DNA of 16,308 bases, taken from contig CANPVW010000271.1 of NCBI GenBank assembly GCA_947581745.1, positions 1 to 16,308 on the forward strand, given 5' to 3'. Under the pieces are notes generated by a model, which saw nothing but the letters and a program-made list of their open reading frames with translations, had not been told where the DNA came from and did not search any database. The stretch's first letter is position 1; each line of letters starts with the position of its first letter. A program made the translations under genes and the position numbers. Shown here one piece after another: positions 15,249-16,308 of the stretch. This stretch comes from Candidatus Benthicola azotiphorus (GTDB lineage: Bacteria; Gemmatimonadota; Gemmatimonadetes; Palauibacterales; Palauibacteraceae).

Positions 15249-16308
15249 TCAGGAGAGCGCCGCCGCGACCGCGTCCCGCACCCGCTCCTGCGCCGCCGGC
15301 TGGATGGCCGGCCAGATCGGGAGGCTCAGGACTTCGGTCGCCAGCCGCTCCGTCACGGGCATCGAGAACCCGCGGTCCGCGTACACCGGGAGGCGGTGAC
15401 ACGGGATCGGGTAGTACACCATGCTCCCGATCCTCGCCGCCATCAGCGCCTTCTGCACGGAGTCCCGTCGTCCGTCCAGCACGCGCACCGTGTACTGGTG
15501 AAACACGTGCCCCGGAACGACTCCCGGCGTCAGCACGCCTTCCACGTCCGCGAACAGGTCCTCGTACCGCAGGGCGGCGGCCCTGCGTCCCTCGTTGTTC
15601 GCGTCCAGGTGCGGGAGCTTGACCCTCAGAAGGGCCGCCTGCAGAGCATCCAGGCGCGAGTTGTAGCCCAGAGACTCGTTTTCGTAACGTCGGGCCGACC
15701 CGTGGTCCCGCAATCGCCGGGCCCGATCGGCGACGTCCGGATCCGGGGTCGCCAGCAGGCCGCCATCGCCGAAGCCGCCCAGGTTCTTGGTCGGGTAGAA
15801 CGAGAACGTCCCCGCCGAGCCCACGCTTCCCGTCTGCCGCCCCGCATACGCGGACTCGGGTCCGAAGCGGGCGCCGAACGACTGCGCGCAGTCCTCGATC
15901 ACCGCCAGGTCGTGGCGCGCCGCGATGTCCGCGATCGCGTCCATGTCGGCCGGACGTCCAAACAGGTGTACCGGCATCAGCGCCCGGGTACGCGGCGTGA
16001 TCGCCTCCTCGACGCGCCCCGGATCGATGTTGAAGGAGTCCGGATCGACGTCCGCGAACACCTCCGTGGCTCCGATCACCCCGATCGACTCGGGCGAGGC
16101 GAAGAAGGTGAAGGGCGACGTGATGACCTCGTCTCCCGGCTGGATCCCGAGCGCCCGGAGCCCGATGACCAGGGCGTCCGTCCCCGAGTTCAGCGCCACG
16201 GTGTGGCCTGCGCCGAGATAGGCGGCCGCCTCTTCCTCGAAGCCGGCGACTTCCGGTCCGCCGACGAAGTGACCTGAGCGCAGCACGCGCATGGCGACGG
16301 ACGACACC
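15249..16308 (-). CDS. DegT/DnrJ/EryC1/StrS family sugar aminotransferase, 5' end outside the window
   Basis: Partial; 352 residues are visible. The N-terminus is missing: the window enters at a point matching the family segment VLxSGxFxxGPEV, which normally follows about 20-30 residues. The GTG at 16307 is probably internal. Visible hallmarks are ALNSGTDALVIGL, GDEVITSPFTFFAS, AVIEDCAQSFGA (D139 of the fragment contacts the PLP ring) and SFYPTKNLGGFGDGG with the PLP lysine at fragment residue 174. These enzymes aminate keto-sugars bound to nucleotides to make amino sugars for O-antigen, capsule or other glycans. The sequence resembles the WbpE-like branch, but the sugar cannot be read. It converges on lptG with 33 bases between. 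It probably belongs to a surface-sugar operon continuing to the right. Confidence 0.86.
   Translation of the reverse strand, partial: VSSVAMRVLRSGHFVGGPEVAGFEEEAAAYLGAGHTVALNSGTDALVIGLRALGIQPGDEVITSPFTFFASPESIGVIGATEVFADVDPDSFNIDPGRVEEAITPRTRALMPVHLFGRPADMDAIADIAARHDLAVIEDCAQSFGARFGPESAYAGRQTGSVGSAGTFSFYPTKNLGGFGDGGLLATPDPDVADRARRLRDHGSARRYENESLGYNSRLDALQAALLRVKLPHLDANNEGRRAAALRYEDLFADVEGVLTPGVVPGHVFHQYTVRVLDGRRDSVQKALMAARIGSMVYYPIPCHRLPVYADRGFSMPVTERLATEVLSLPIWPAIQPAAQERVRDAVAAALS

Noticed and set aside
15396..16277. Plus-strand open frame of 293 codons
   Set aside because: It mirrors the aminotransferase gene, and its composition is that of a shadow frame.

Overview
The window is dense, GC-rich (roughly two-thirds G+C by eye) bacterial chromosome. 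It holds 14 recognisable protein genes, many starting with GTG or TTG and several joined by 4-base start/stop overlaps. Genes for lipopolysaccharide (LPS) make it a Gram-negative. A PorX-type response regulator with a PglZ domain, a family best known from the Bacteroidota/FCB superphylum, together with the GC content suggests a member of Gemmatimonadota or a relative. That placement is inference.

Layout. Positions 1-2046 (minus): a Tat-exported glycosylasparaginase cut by the left edge, preceded in its operon by a CorC/HlyC membrane protein with CBS domains. Positions 2047-2632: a small unrecognised gene of atypical composition, flanked by two non-coding spacers that each hold an inverted repeat. 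Positions 2633-7286 (minus): a five-gene run of GT4 glycosyltransferase, LpxL-like acyltransferase, GT2 glycosyltransferase, secreted DUF3108 protein and a conserved protein of unknown function. Positions 7392-8186 (plus): a Kdo kinase-like gene, divergent from that run and convergent with the next gene. Positions 8150-12714 (minus): heptosyltransferase-like GT9, PorX-like regulator and MsbA-like ABC exporter. Positions 12820-15215 (plus): lptF-lptG. Positions 15249-16308 (minus): a sugar aminotransferase cut by the right edge.

How they fit. The central and right parts are mainly an LPS assembly and export region. The acyltransferase would act on lipid A, the kinase on Kdo, and GT4/GT9/GT2 on core or surface sugars. 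The aminotransferase would make an amino-sugar donor, the MsbA-like exporter would flip the lipid, and LptF/LptG would extract it for transport to the outer membrane. No Kdo transferase, lpxA-D or lptB/C/D lies in the window.

No tRNA, rRNA, CRISPR array, insertion sequence or phage gene was seen. The points most worth a second look are the PorX-MsbA pairing inside an LPS region, the unknown protein at the end of the glycosyltransferase run, and the low-GC small gene with a palindromic promoter candidate.
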